Assembly (NCBI RefSeq): GCF_030372275.1
Contig: NZ_JAUDDJ010000008.1
Length of the DNA: 64,000 bases
Reading direction: 5' to 3' (one strand)
Origin: Lawsonibacter sp900766145
GTDB taxonomy: Bacteria; Bacillota; Clostridia; Oscillospirales; Oscillospiraceae
Below the pieces are notes generated by a model. It saw only the letters and a list, made by a program, of their open reading frames with translations, searched no databases and was not told where the DNA came from. The position numbers were made by a program, and so were the translations under genes. Position 1 is the first letter of the stretch. Every line of letters begins with the position of its first letter. Of the stretch, positions 1 to 7,531 are shown one piece after another.

Positions 1-45
1 CACTCTTTTTAATTTGGGAGCGTTCTCCCTTGCAAAATTGAAATG

Positions 46-171
46 GGCGGGAAGCCATTTTGTGGCTTTCCCGCCTTGGTTACCTTTTAGCAAAGACAGG
101 CGGGACTGTCAACGGCGGCGCATTTATGCGCCGTTCATCTTGACTGTTGACTGGCTCGACTGGCTTTGCTA
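46..171. repeat. Nested inverted repeats at the window's left edge
   Basis: A hairpin with one bulge lies at 46-75 (GGCGGGAAGCCA against TGGCTTTCCCGCC). Then an outer 8-base inverted repeat, TAGCAAAG (88-95) against CTTTGCTA (164-171), encloses a second stem around 112-134 (AACGGCG...CGCCGTT). It sits just past the 3' end of the minus-strand gene at 194-1165. It may be a terminator or a structured site of a mobile element, such as a transfer origin; no T-run is clear enough to decide. Confidence 0.35.
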
Positions 172-193
172 TCTATTCTTAATGAGCAGATTA

Positions 194-1165
194 TTATTGG
201 TGTTCCAAATCTTCAATGTACGCATCTTGCCAGAAACACATATCCATTAGTTTCATAGGTGGATAATCAATGCCACATTTACTTAATTCCTGTCGTAACT
301 TTTCAAATTCATCAGAATTATCGCAATAGAATTTAGCAATGCAATAGACAGAGTTTCGGTTGTATTTGCCGCTTGATACATGATGTTTTTTGACAGATTG
401 CACATAATAACGGTCGTAAGCTGGTACGCAGCCCAATGTTCCAAGCAAAATTTTTGTTATTAGCGTATCTGTTGCATTGTTAGGTATGCCATCACAAACA
501 GGTTTCTCGTTTGCATAGCAGACTTTAATTCTTGCTCCAATCTCCTCCAACAGGTCAAGATTACTTTTTTGACACAGGTTTTCGGCAGAAATTCCAAATA
601 GTGCGTTATATTTTACTTCTTGAATTATGCGCACAATAGGAATATGTATCTTATAATCCTTTTGTAGCAGAAAAGAAGAACCTCGGTACATCCCCCAACT
701 TGCTAAATAGAACGCAAGATGAAGCGCCAAATAATCTATTGTTTGCTCATCTACTTCGTTCCTTTTTTCTGAAAATGCTTTGTAGCAGTATCTCCAGGAC
801 ATATATCTGCCATGTGCGTCTTTTATGGTTTCATCAAAATAATCTTGTATAAGACTGATAGCACGTTCCGCAGACATTGTGACAGCCTGTCGTTTTGTTT
901 TAGGTTGCAACACTTCCGTATCCTCTAACCCCAAGGGGCAGGTTTCTTTAGTTTCTTCTTGTTCAGAAATATATATATCACGGAGGGAATATCGTGCGGG
1001 GTGTGCTCCTGATCGGATAATCCTATTGCTGCCCACAAGTGACATGAGTGCGGAATAAATGTTAGGCGTATGGAGTTTGTCTCCATAAATAGCTTCTGCC
1101 AATTCGCCTTGTGTCATTATTCCATAAACTCTGAGCAACGATACTATTTTCTCTTTTTGGCTCAT
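194..1165 (-). CDS. Unrecognised protein with N-terminal winged-helix-like segment
   Basis: 323 residues. I do not recognise the family. Residues 1 to about 60 (KIVSLLRVYGIMTQGELAEAI, continuing through a serine-rich loop) read like a small winged-helix domain, which suggests DNA binding. The rest is mixed alpha/beta with scattered cysteines and no transmembrane segment. It lies 40 bases downstream of the XRE regulator on the same strand, so the two are probably cotranscribed. Its base composition is clearly AT-richer than the chromosome from 2.2 kb on, which suggests acquisition with an integrated element. The upstream RBS (GAAAGAGAG) is weak and far from the ATG. Confidence 0.6.
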   Translation of the reverse strand: MSQKEKIVSLLRVYGIMTQGELAEAIYGDKLHTPNIYSALMSLVGSNRIIRSGAHPARYSLRDIYISEQEETKETCPLGLEDTEVLQPKTKRQAVTMSAERAISLIQDYFDETIKDAHGRYMSWRYCYKAFSEKRNEVDEQTIDYLALHLAFYLASWGMYRGSSFLLQKDYKIHIPIVRIIQEVKYNALFGISAENLCQKSNLDLLEEIGARIKVCYANEKPVCDGIPNNATDTLITKILLGTLGCVPAYDRYYVQSVKKHHVSSGKYNRNSVYCIAKFYCDNSDEFEKLRQELSKCGIDYPPMKLMDMCFWQDAYIEDLEHQ

Positions 1166-1204
1166 GCTTCTATGCTCTCTTTCATAAATCCTACCCTACT
1201 ATTT

Positions 1205-2005
1205 TTATTTCCGTCCCCGCTGTGGGTTGGGATTTTTCAGCAAGTCCGACTTCTGTGCAATCCGTTTCAGCCATTTCTTTTCCTCGTCTGACAGTTTCCC
1301 GTAGTTCAGTTTGAGCCGCTTGCAGATAAAGGCCATCGCAGCCTGTTCCGGGTCACTGTTTGGGCTGGCGGTTTCTTCGGCGGTCTGCAAGAAATCTTCC
1401 AGAGGGTTATCCTCCGGAACGCTGAAAAAATCGTCCTTGTGGGCTTCCCGCAGGTCAAGGGCTATCTTGTTTATATCCTGCTGTATCACATAGCGGCAAA
1501 AGCTGTCATCGTCAATGTGGGCGGCGATCAGCTGCCTTAACTGTGGGTCGGTCAGACCGGGATTGTGCTGCTTCATAATGGTTGCGCTCACAGCGTCCAC
1601 AATGGCGTTTGCCCCCTGCACCTGCTTTGCAGCTATGCCGTTCACATAGATTTCAAGGTCAGCCATGAGCCGGGGAAAATCCGGGTGTGTCGCCAGTTCA
1701 CACAGGAGAGGATTATCCACCAGCCCGCTTTTCAAAAATCCAATCATATCATCACTCAAATGCAGGTCTGTAAGATCGGCGTTTGGGTGATTTTTCGTTT
1801 CAGCGCGTCCCAACAGATAATCAACGGACACTTCGTAAAACTTCGCCAGTTGGATAAGGGCATAGTGGCTGATGTCCTTGAGCTTGTCCCCCTCATAGCT
1901 GCCTAAAGCGGACTTGGAGAGGTGGGTTTTCTCCGCAAGCTGTTCCAGCGTCAGACCGCGTTCCACACGCAGGTCTTTCAATCGTTCTTGTATGGATAGT
2001 TCCAT
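1205..2005 (-). CDS. XRE-family transcriptional regulator (element-associated)
   Basis: 266 residues from the ATG at 2005, which follows a strong AAGGGGGGAG RBS; a longer reading from 2026 would run over that RBS. Residues about 5-65 form a Cro/cI helix-turn-helix (LEQLAEKTHLSKSALGSYE) with the usual VDYLLGR end. The remaining 200 residues are helical and unrecognised, ending in a basic tail. Such long XRE proteins are common regulators of integrative elements in Firmicutes. A large dyad at 2051-2102, just upstream, is a plausible autoregulatory operator. Function in element control is inferred from position and composition. Confidence 0.75.
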   Translation of the reverse strand: MELSIQERLKDLRVERGLTLEQLAEKTHLSKSALGSYEGDKLKDISHYALIQLAKFYEVSVDYLLGRAETKNHPNADLTDLHLSDDMIGFLKSGLVDNPLLCELATHPDFPRLMADLEIYVNGIAAKQVQGANAIVDAVSATIMKQHNPGLTDPQLRQLIAAHIDDDSFCRYVIQQDINKIALDLREAHKDDFFSVPEDNPLEDFLQTAEETASPNSDPEQAAMAFICKRLKLNYGKLSDEEKKWLKRIAQKSDLLKNPNPQRGRK

Positions 2006-2016
2006 GCGCTCCCCCC

Positions 2017-2529
2017 TTGTCTGCAAATATCATTTTTATTATACCACAATTCCGAAAGCGTGGAAATAGCCTGTTTTTTAGGCCAATTTCCTACCTTTCG
2101 GATATACGGGACGGGCGGTCATTTAGGTGTAGACTTAAGCAAAGACCAAACGTTTTAAAACCGCCTCCCTGGAAGGGGCCCCGGGAGCTAATCGCCCGGC
2201 GGTGGTATTGGCTGGGAGCTCTTGTGGCCGGGGGAAGTGTATTGGTGGGCATACTGCGGATATACGCGTCCCAGGCCCTCTATGACCAGATAGAAGCTTA
2301 TCAGCAGAACCTGGATATGTATCAGGGCGATGCGTTGTGGGAACATATGGCCAAAATCCCGGAAGAGTATCTCAATGGGGAGGGCTACTCACAGGCGGTC
2401 GCCCTGCACAACCAGGGGATTGTGATCCTGGCATTGGGTATGATTTTAGGTGCTGTGCTCTTTTTTCTGGGGCGCTGGCTAGTCTGCCGCCGCTGGAAAG
2501 AAAACGAGGAAAAATTCATTGCAAAATAG
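2017..2529 (+). CDS. Small two-helix membrane protein, probably 5'-truncated
   Basis: The reading frame is open from 2017, but its first 45 or so codons run through the XRE promoter and dyad and look non-coding. The convincing part starts near 2161. It has a transmembrane helix (WLGALVAGGSVLVGIL), a soluble middle of about 60 residues, a second helix (IVILALGMILGAVLFFLGRW) and a basic tail. No ATG or RBS is available at the natural boundary. I infer that a chromosomal gene lost its 5' end to the element insertion, or that the start is a poor GTG/TTG. Family not recognised. Confidence 0.45.
   Translation: MSANIIFIIPQFRKRGNSLFFRPISYLSDIRDGRSFRCRLKQRPNVLKPPPWKGPRELIARRWYWLGALVAGGSVLVGILRIYASQALYDQIEAYQQNLDMYQGDALWEHMAKIPEEYLNGEGYSQAVALHNQGIVILALGMILGAVLFFLGRWLVCRRWKENEEKFIAK
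2051..2102. promoter_or_regulatory. Large dyad upstream of the XRE gene
   Basis: TCCGAAAG (2051-2058) mirrors CTTTCGGA (2095-2102), and GGAAAT (2062-2067) mirrors ATTTCC (2086-2091). Both pairs share the centre 2076.5. It could be the operator of the adjacent XRE regulator or a terminal repeat of the integrated element, because sequence character changes to GC-rich chromosome shortly after it. Confidence 0.5.
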
Positions 2530-2547
2530 CGCGAGTTAGGATATACT
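2519..2547 (+). promoter_or_regulatory. Sigma-A-type promoter for the DUF1858 gene
   Basis: TTGCAA (2519-2524), 17-base spacer, TATACT (2542-2547), overlapping the end of the preceding gene and about 35 bases before the ATG. Confidence 0.6.
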
Positions 2548-2583
2548 ATCATCATCCTAAGAAGTAACTGGAGGAATCCTGCT

Positions 2584-2787
2584 ATGACCATTACCAAAGA
2601 CACCATTATTGGTGATATTCTGACCATCGCCCCTCAGACTGCGCCCCTGTTCATGAACATCGGCATGCACTGCCTGGGCTGCCCCGCTTCCCGGGGTGAG
2701 ACCGTGGAGCAGGCCTGCATGGTCCACGGGGTTGACCCTGACGAGCTTCTGGCCGCGGTCAACAAGATGATCGCCGAGGGCGAATAA
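2584..2787 (+). CDS. DUF1858 (hybrid-cluster-protein-associated disulfide domain) protein
   Basis: 67 residues forming a single DUF1858 domain. The family signature is visible: a start like TITKDTIIGDIL, then a pair of cysteines in HCLGCPAS at about residues 29-32, then VEQACMVHGVD. The paired cysteines suggest redox or metal chemistry; relatives are found alone or attached to hybrid-cluster proteins. Exact function unknown. A GGAGG RBS lies at the normal distance, a promoter is at 2519 and a strong terminator follows at 2804, so it is a one-gene unit. Confidence 0.85.
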   Translation: MTITKDTIIGDILTIAPQTAPLFMNIGMHCLGCPASRGETVEQACMVHGVDPDELLAAVNKMIAEGE

Positions 2788-2803
2788 AACCAAGGAACGA
2801 AAG

Positions 2804-2835
2804 ATGGGGGCGGAGGGGTTCCGCCCCCATTTTTT
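2804..2835 (+). terminator. Rho-independent terminator
   Basis: Stem ATGGGGGCGGA against TCCGCCCCCAT followed by TTTTT. Confidence 0.85.
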
Positions 2836-2850
2836 GCGGAGGTGCCCGGT

Positions 2851-3444
2851 ATGAAATTGGTACTGCTCATGGGAAGCCCCAGAAAAAACGGCAATACCGC
2901 CGCTTTGACCGCTCCCTTCCTGGAGGAGTGCGAGCGGCTTAGGATGAAGACAGAGACCTTCTGGCTCTATGACAAGACCATCCTGCCCTGTCTGGGCTGC
3001 AAAACCTGCCAGGACCGGATGGACGGCCTGGGCTGTGTGCGGGAGGATGACGTGGCCGCCCTGTTTGAGGCCATGGAGGGCAGCGACGCCATCGTCCTGG
3101 CCACCCCCATCTACGCCTGGTACTGCACCGCCCCCATGAAGGCCCTGATGGACCGGGTGGTGTACGCCGGAACCAAGAACTACGGCCGGGAGAAGGGACC
3201 GTCCCTGCTCCGGGGCAAGGGCCTTGCCACCATCGTCACCTGCGGCTACCCGGAGGAAAAGGGAGCCGACCTGTGGCGGGCGGGGCTGCGCCGGTGGTGC
3301 CGCCATAGTGGACTGAACTGGCAGGGGATGCTGTGCGGACGGGATATGGGCCCCGGCGTCCCATTTTTAACTCAAGACAAGCTGGCCGCCGCCCGGGACT
3401 TTGCCCGGGCTCTCATTCCAAAGGCCGGCGGGGAGGACTTATGA
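2851..3444 (+). CDS. NADPH-dependent FMN reductase / flavodoxin-fold protein
   Basis: 197 residues from the ATG at 2851, 8 bases after GCGGAGG; an upstream GTG at 2842 overlaps that RBS and is rejected. The N-terminus LVLLMGSPRKNGNTA is the FMN phosphate-binding loop of the iron-sulfur flavoprotein/NAD(P)H:FMN reductase family. ATPIYAWYCTAPMKALMDR is the second flavin motif. Three cysteines near residue 50 (LPCLGCKTCQD) match the cysteine cluster of some family members. It probably transfers electrons from NAD(P)H to small acceptors in the cytoplasm; the substrate cannot be read. Its stop overlaps the trmK start (ATGA). Confidence 0.85.
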   Translation: MKLVLLMGSPRKNGNTAALTAPFLEECERLRMKTETFWLYDKTILPCLGCKTCQDRMDGLGCVREDDVAALFEAMEGSDAIVLATPIYAWYCTAPMKALMDRVVYAGTKNYGREKGPSLLRGKGLATIVTCGYPEEKGADLWRAGLRRWCRHSGLNWQGMLCGRDMGPGVPFLTQDKLAAARDFARALIPKAGGEDL

Positions 3445-4148
3445 AACAACATATCGAGCTCTCGCCCCGGCTGCGGCTGGCAGCCGATCTGGTGCCCCAG
3501 GGGGCCCGGCTGGCCGACGTGGGCACTGACCACGCCTATCTGCCCGCCTGCCTGCTGCTGGAGGGCAAAATCCCCTGGGCCATCGCCTCTGACCTGCGGA
3601 AGGGTCCCCTGGACCGGGCCCGGGAGACCGCCCGACAGTATGGCTGCGGGGACAAGATGGCGTTCCGGCTGTGTAACGGCCTGGCGGGCATCCGGCCCGG
3701 CGAGGTAGACGCCATCGTCATCGCCGGTATGGGGGGCGAGACCATCGCCCAGATCCTGGAGGCCGCCCCCTGGGTTTTGGAGGAGAAGATCCCCCTGATT
3801 CTTCAGCCTATGAGTTCCCTGCCTGAGCTGCGGGAGTGGCTGGGCCAAAACGGCTATGCCATCGCCAAGGAGCAGCTGGCCCGGGAGGGGGAGACCCTGT
3901 ACGTGGTGATGCGGGTGACCCCGGGGGAGATGGGGGCCCAGACCCCCGGTCAGCTCTGGGCCGGGCGGCAGAGCAGGGACCCCCTGCGGGGAGAGTACCT
4001 GGAGCAGCAGGCCAAGAAGCTGCGCCGGGCCCTGGACGGCATGTCCAAGGGCAGGGGAGAGCAGATTCAGGAGCGTCGCCAAGCGCTGGAGAACGTATAT
4101 CAGGAATTACTTACCATGAAAGAGGAGTGGCAGCAATGGCAACGGTAA
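3441..4148 (+). CDS. trmK: tRNA (adenine(22)-N1)-methyltransferase
   Basis: 235 residues. TrmK methylates N1 of A22 in tRNA using S-adenosylmethionine. The Rossmann motif I is ADVGTDHAYLP, and the family-specific AGMGGETI follows near residue 95. The C-terminal third is a helical hairpin rich in charged residues, as in Bacillus TrmK. The ATG at 3441 overlaps the preceding stop by four bases and follows GGAGG. It overlaps the Nif3-like gene by 13 bases, the usual trmK-nif3 pairing of Firmicutes. Confidence 0.9.
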   Translation: MKQHIELSPRLRLAADLVPQGARLADVGTDHAYLPACLLLEGKIPWAIASDLRKGPLDRARETARQYGCGDKMAFRLCNGLAGIRPGEVDAIVIAGMGGETIAQILEAAPWVLEEKIPLILQPMSSLPELREWLGQNGYAIAKEQLAREGETLYVVMRVTPGEMGAQTPGQLWAGRQSRDPLRGEYLEQQAKKLRRALDGMSKGRGEQIQERRQALENVYQELLTMKEEWQQWQR

Positions 4149-4933
4149 AGGATATTTACGGTGCAATGGATGAGTGGGCCCCCTTTGAGACCCAGATGGA
4201 TTTTGATAACGCAGGCTTTCTGGTGGGCCGGGGAGAGGCCGAGACAGATAAGATTCTGGTGGCCCTGGATATCACCCAGGAGGTGGTGGTGGAGGCGCAG
4301 AAACTGGGCTGCCAGCTCATTGTGTCCCACCATCCGGTGATCTTCCACCCGGTGAAGGCCCTTACCGATGAGAGCGTCACCGGGCGCACCCTGCTGGCTC
4401 TGGCAGAGGCGAAGATTGCCGCCATCTGCTGCCACACCAATCTGGATGCCGCTCAGGACGGGGTAAACGACTGCCTGGCCCAGGCTCTGGGCCTGCAGGA
4501 GGTGGCCCAGCTCCATCCCGACGGGGTGGACCGGGCGGGCCGCACCTACGGCATTGGCCGGGTGGGCATGTGCCACCAGCCTGGCATGAGCGCGGCGGAC
4601 TACGCCGGCCGGGTAAAGATGCTGCTGGGCGCGGCGGGCGTGCGCTACACCGACGGAGGCCGTCCGGTACACCGGGTGGCGGTAGGCGGCGGCGCCTGCG
4701 GCTCTATGCTGGCCGACGCGGTAGCCATGGGCTGCGACACCTTTGTCACTGCCGACGTGAAGTATGACCAGTTCCTGGAGGCCCGGGCCTTGGGTGTCAC
4801 CCTGCTGGATGCGGGCCACTACGCCACCGAGAACGTGATCTGTGACCGGGTGGCCCAGTATCTGGCCAAGCGCTTCCCCCAGGTGAGCGTGTTGGTGTCC
4901 CACCGGCACAAGGAGGCCTGCGCCTGCGTGTAA
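4136..4933 (+). CDS. Nif3-like dinuclear metal centre protein
   Basis: 265 residues. This is the Nif3/YqfO (GTP cyclohydrolase I type 2) family: a toroidal hexamer with two metal ions per subunit and a poorly defined role. Metal ligands visible are VSHHPVIFHP (residues about 60-69), HTNLDAA and the C-terminal HYATE. The protein has the short form without the inserted PII-like domain. The frame is open far upstream, but the ATG at 4136 inside the end of trmK, after GAGTGG, gives the correct family N-terminus (TVKDIYGAMDEWAP). Confidence 0.88.
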   Translation: MATVKDIYGAMDEWAPFETQMDFDNAGFLVGRGEAETDKILVALDITQEVVVEAQKLGCQLIVSHHPVIFHPVKALTDESVTGRTLLALAEAKIAAICCHTNLDAAQDGVNDCLAQALGLQEVAQLHPDGVDRAGRTYGIGRVGMCHQPGMSAADYAGRVKMLLGAAGVRYTDGGRPVHRVAVGGGACGSMLADAVAMGCDTFVTADVKYDQFLEARALGVTLLDAGHYATENVICDRVAQYLAKRFPQVSVLVSHRHKEACACV

Positions 4934-4967
4934 GGCGGAAAAAACAGGGGAAAATGGTACCCTTGCC

Positions 4968-4996
4968 TTGTGCATTGGTGCTGCCTGTGCTAAAAT
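4968..4996 (+). promoter_or_regulatory. Promoter upstream of ddl
   Basis: TTGTGC (4968-4973), 17-base spacer, TAAAAT (4991-4996). It gives a leader of about 60 bases. Confidence 0.55.
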
Positions 4997-5062
4997 AAAA
5001 CATTAGCGTGTAGAATATACCAACACGGATCTTTGATCACTGATATAGAGGTGTCGTTAAGG

Positions 5063-6112
5063 ATGAAAATAGTGGTATTGGCCGGCGGCCTGAGCCCCGA
5101 GCGCAATGTATCCCTGTCCTCCGGAGCCATGGTGTGCGAGGCCCTGCGTTCCAAAGGACATAAAGTGGCCCTGGTGGACCTGTTTTTTGGCGTGGAGGGG
5201 ACCGACCGCACGGTAGACCCCTTTGAAGCCCCCATTCCTCAGGCCTTTAAAAAGGTAAGTCCTGAGGCTCCCGACCTGGACCAGGTGCGAGCGAGCCGGA
5301 AGGATACCAGCCCCTCTGCCATTGGGCAGGGCGTGTTGGAGCTGTGTGCCCAGGCCGATGTGGTCTATCTGGCCCTCCACGGGGCCTGCGGAGAGGACGG
5401 CCGCATCCAGGCCACCCTGGACCTGCTGGGCGTTCCCTATACCGGCTCCGGCTGCCTGGGCTCGGCCATCGCTATGGATAAGGATATGACCAAGCGCCTG
5501 GTGGCCCACAAGGTGCGCACCCCCAGCTGGAGCACCGTCACTGTGACGGAGGAGAACCTGGAGCAGCTGATGAATGACACGCAGCTGCCCGCGGTGGTCA
5601 AACCCATTGCCAGTGGCTCTTCCATCGGCGTGACCATCGCCCACACCAAGGACGACCTGCGCCGTGGTCTGGAGGAGAGCATCCGCCTGGGCGGCCGTAC
5701 CGTACTGGAGCAGTACGTAAAGGGCCGTGAGATCCAGGTGGCCGTGCTTAATGGGAAGGCGCTGCCCTCCATTGAGATCATTCCCCAGGCTGATTTCTAC
5801 GACTACGCCAACAAGTACCAGCCCGGCGCTGCCCGGGAGGTGTGCCCCGCCGAGATTCCCCCCGAGTGGGAGAAGAAGGTAGGGGACGCGGCGGTGGCCG
5901 TGTTTGAGGAGCTGGGTCTGGCCGTGTACTCCCGGGCCGACTTTATTGTCACCGAGGAGGGCGAGGCCTACTTCCTGGAAATCAACACTCTGCCCGGCAT
6001 GACCCCCACCAGCCTGGTGCCCCAGGAGGCGGCGGCGGTGGGCATGGACTATGCCACCCTGTGTGAGACCATTGTGGAGTCCTCCCTGAAGGCCCGCAAG
6101 GAAGGAGCATGA
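5063..6112 (+). CDS. ddl: D-alanine--D-alanine ligase
   Basis: 349 residues. An ATP-grasp enzyme that makes D-Ala-D-Ala for peptidoglycan. The N-terminal domain starts KIVVLAGGLSPERNVSLSSG; the serine-rich loop and LALHGACGEDG are characteristic. GVPYTGSG and KPIASGSSIGV bind ATP, and the C-terminal EINTLPGMTPTSLVP holds the metal and substrate residues. An in-frame ATG at 5033 is rejected because the family N-terminus begins at 5063. It is followed after four bases by murF, so the two consecutive steps of pentapeptide assembly are cotranscribed. Confidence 0.93.
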   Translation: MKIVVLAGGLSPERNVSLSSGAMVCEALRSKGHKVALVDLFFGVEGTDRTVDPFEAPIPQAFKKVSPEAPDLDQVRASRKDTSPSAIGQGVLELCAQADVVYLALHGACGEDGRIQATLDLLGVPYTGSGCLGSAIAMDKDMTKRLVAHKVRTPSWSTVTVTEENLEQLMNDTQLPAVVKPIASGSSIGVTIAHTKDDLRRGLEESIRLGGRTVLEQYVKGREIQVAVLNGKALPSIEIIPQADFYDYANKYQPGAAREVCPAEIPPEWEKKVGDAAVAVFEELGLAVYSRADFIVTEEGEAYFLEINTLPGMTPTSLVPQEAAAVGMDYATLCETIVESSLKARKEGA

Positions 6113-6116
6113 CCAT

Positions 6117-7502
6117 ATGGAGACCATCACTGTTGGCCAACTGCTGGAGGCGGTACACGGCACGTTGCTGGGTGGCTCCCAGGACATGGAATTGACTGTG
6201 AGCGGGGTGGATACCGACAGCCGGGATATCCATCCCGGTTCCCTGTTCATTCCCCTGGTAGGGGAGCGGTTTGACGGCCACGCCTACATCACCTCCGCTC
6301 TGGAGGCGGGGGCGGCGGGCTGCCTCACCGCCCGGGTGCGCACCGACTACCGGGAGGACAAGTTCTATATCCAGGTGGGAAACACCGAGCGGGCCCTGCG
6401 GGACCTGGCCGCCTGGTATAAAAACCGCTTCCAGATTCCCTTTGTGGGCATCACCGGAAGCGTGGGCAAGACCACGGCCAAGGATATGATCGCGGCGGTG
6501 CTCTCCGTCAAGTACAAGGTACTGAAAACGGAAGGCAACTTCAATAATAACATCGGCCTGCCCCTGACCCTGCTGCGTCTGGACCACACCCACCAGGTGG
6601 GCGTGCTGGAGATGGGCATGGATAAGCCGGGGGAGATCGACTACCTCAGCGACATCGTGCGCCCGGAGGTGGGGGTCATTACCAACATCGGCGACGCTCA
6701 CATCGAGAAGCTGGGCAGCCGGGAGAACATCTTCAAGGCCAAGTGCGAGCTGCTGCCCAACATCCGTAAGGAGGGCGGCCTGGTAGTGCTCAACGCCGAC
6801 GACCCCATGCTCACCACCCTGCGGGGCAACACCCCGGTGCAGGCGGTATTCTGCGGCAAGGCGGAGAATGCTGACTACCGGGCTCAGGTCACCGGCGGCG
6901 ACGGAGTCAGCCACATCCACTGCCACGTTACCACCCCCAACATGGAGCGGGACATCAGAATCCCTGCCCTGGGGGAACACATGATCTATCCCACCCTCAT
7001 CGCCGCGGCGGTGGGCGAGCACTTTGGCCTCACCCCCGACGAGATCGAGGACGGCATTGCCCGCTTTGTCCCCACCCGCATGCGGATGAATGTGATCCAG
7101 CGGGAGGGGGAGATCACCATTCTGGACGACTCCTACAACGCCAATCCCCAGTCCATGCGGGCGGCCATCAGCGCGCTGGCCGACACCCACAGCAGCTGGA
7201 AGGTGGCCATTCTGGGCGACATGTTTGAGCTGGGGCCCTATGCCCCCGCCCTCCACGCCGGGGTAGGAGACTACCTGGGCAAGCGGGGCATCAACTGCCT
7301 GGTGGCAGTGGGCAAGCTGTCCCAGAATATGGCCCAGGGGGCCCGGGATGCGGGAGTACCCACCGTATACTTCTGCCCGGACAAGGAGGCGGCCAAGGCC
7401 GTGCTGCCCCAGGTAGTGCGCCCGGACAGCACCATTCTGGTCAAGGCATCCCGGGGCATGGCTCTGGAGGAGCTCACCGCCCAGCTGCTTACCCTTTGCT
7501 GA
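6117..7502 (+). CDS. murF: UDP-N-acetylmuramoyl-tripeptide--D-alanyl-D-alanine ligase
   Basis: 461 residues, normal for MurF. It adds D-Ala-D-Ala to the UDP-MurNAc tripeptide in the cytoplasm. Domains in order: UDP-substrate domain (1-105), central ATPase with GITGSVGKTTAKD at about residues 111-123 and the EGNFNNNIGLPLT substrate loop, and a C-terminal Rossmann domain with DDSYNANPQSM. Its substrate comes from the adjacent ddl. It overlaps nothing; the ABC-F gene follows after 29 bases. Confidence 0.95.
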   Translation: METITVGQLLEAVHGTLLGGSQDMELTVSGVDTDSRDIHPGSLFIPLVGERFDGHAYITSALEAGAAGCLTARVRTDYREDKFYIQVGNTERALRDLAAWYKNRFQIPFVGITGSVGKTTAKDMIAAVLSVKYKVLKTEGNFNNNIGLPLTLLRLDHTHQVGVLEMGMDKPGEIDYLSDIVRPEVGVITNIGDAHIEKLGSRENIFKAKCELLPNIRKEGGLVVLNADDPMLTTLRGNTPVQAVFCGKAENADYRAQVTGGDGVSHIHCHVTTPNMERDIRIPALGEHMIYPTLIAAAVGEHFGLTPDEIEDGIARFVPTRMRMNVIQREGEITILDDSYNANPQSMRAAISALADTHSSWKVAILGDMFELGPYAPALHAGVGDYLGKRGINCLVAVGKLSQNMAQGARDAGVPTVYFCPDKEAAKAVLPQVVRPDSTILVKASRGMALEELTAQLLTLC

Positions 7503-7531
7503 ACAGACAAAAAACCACGTAAGAGGACGTT

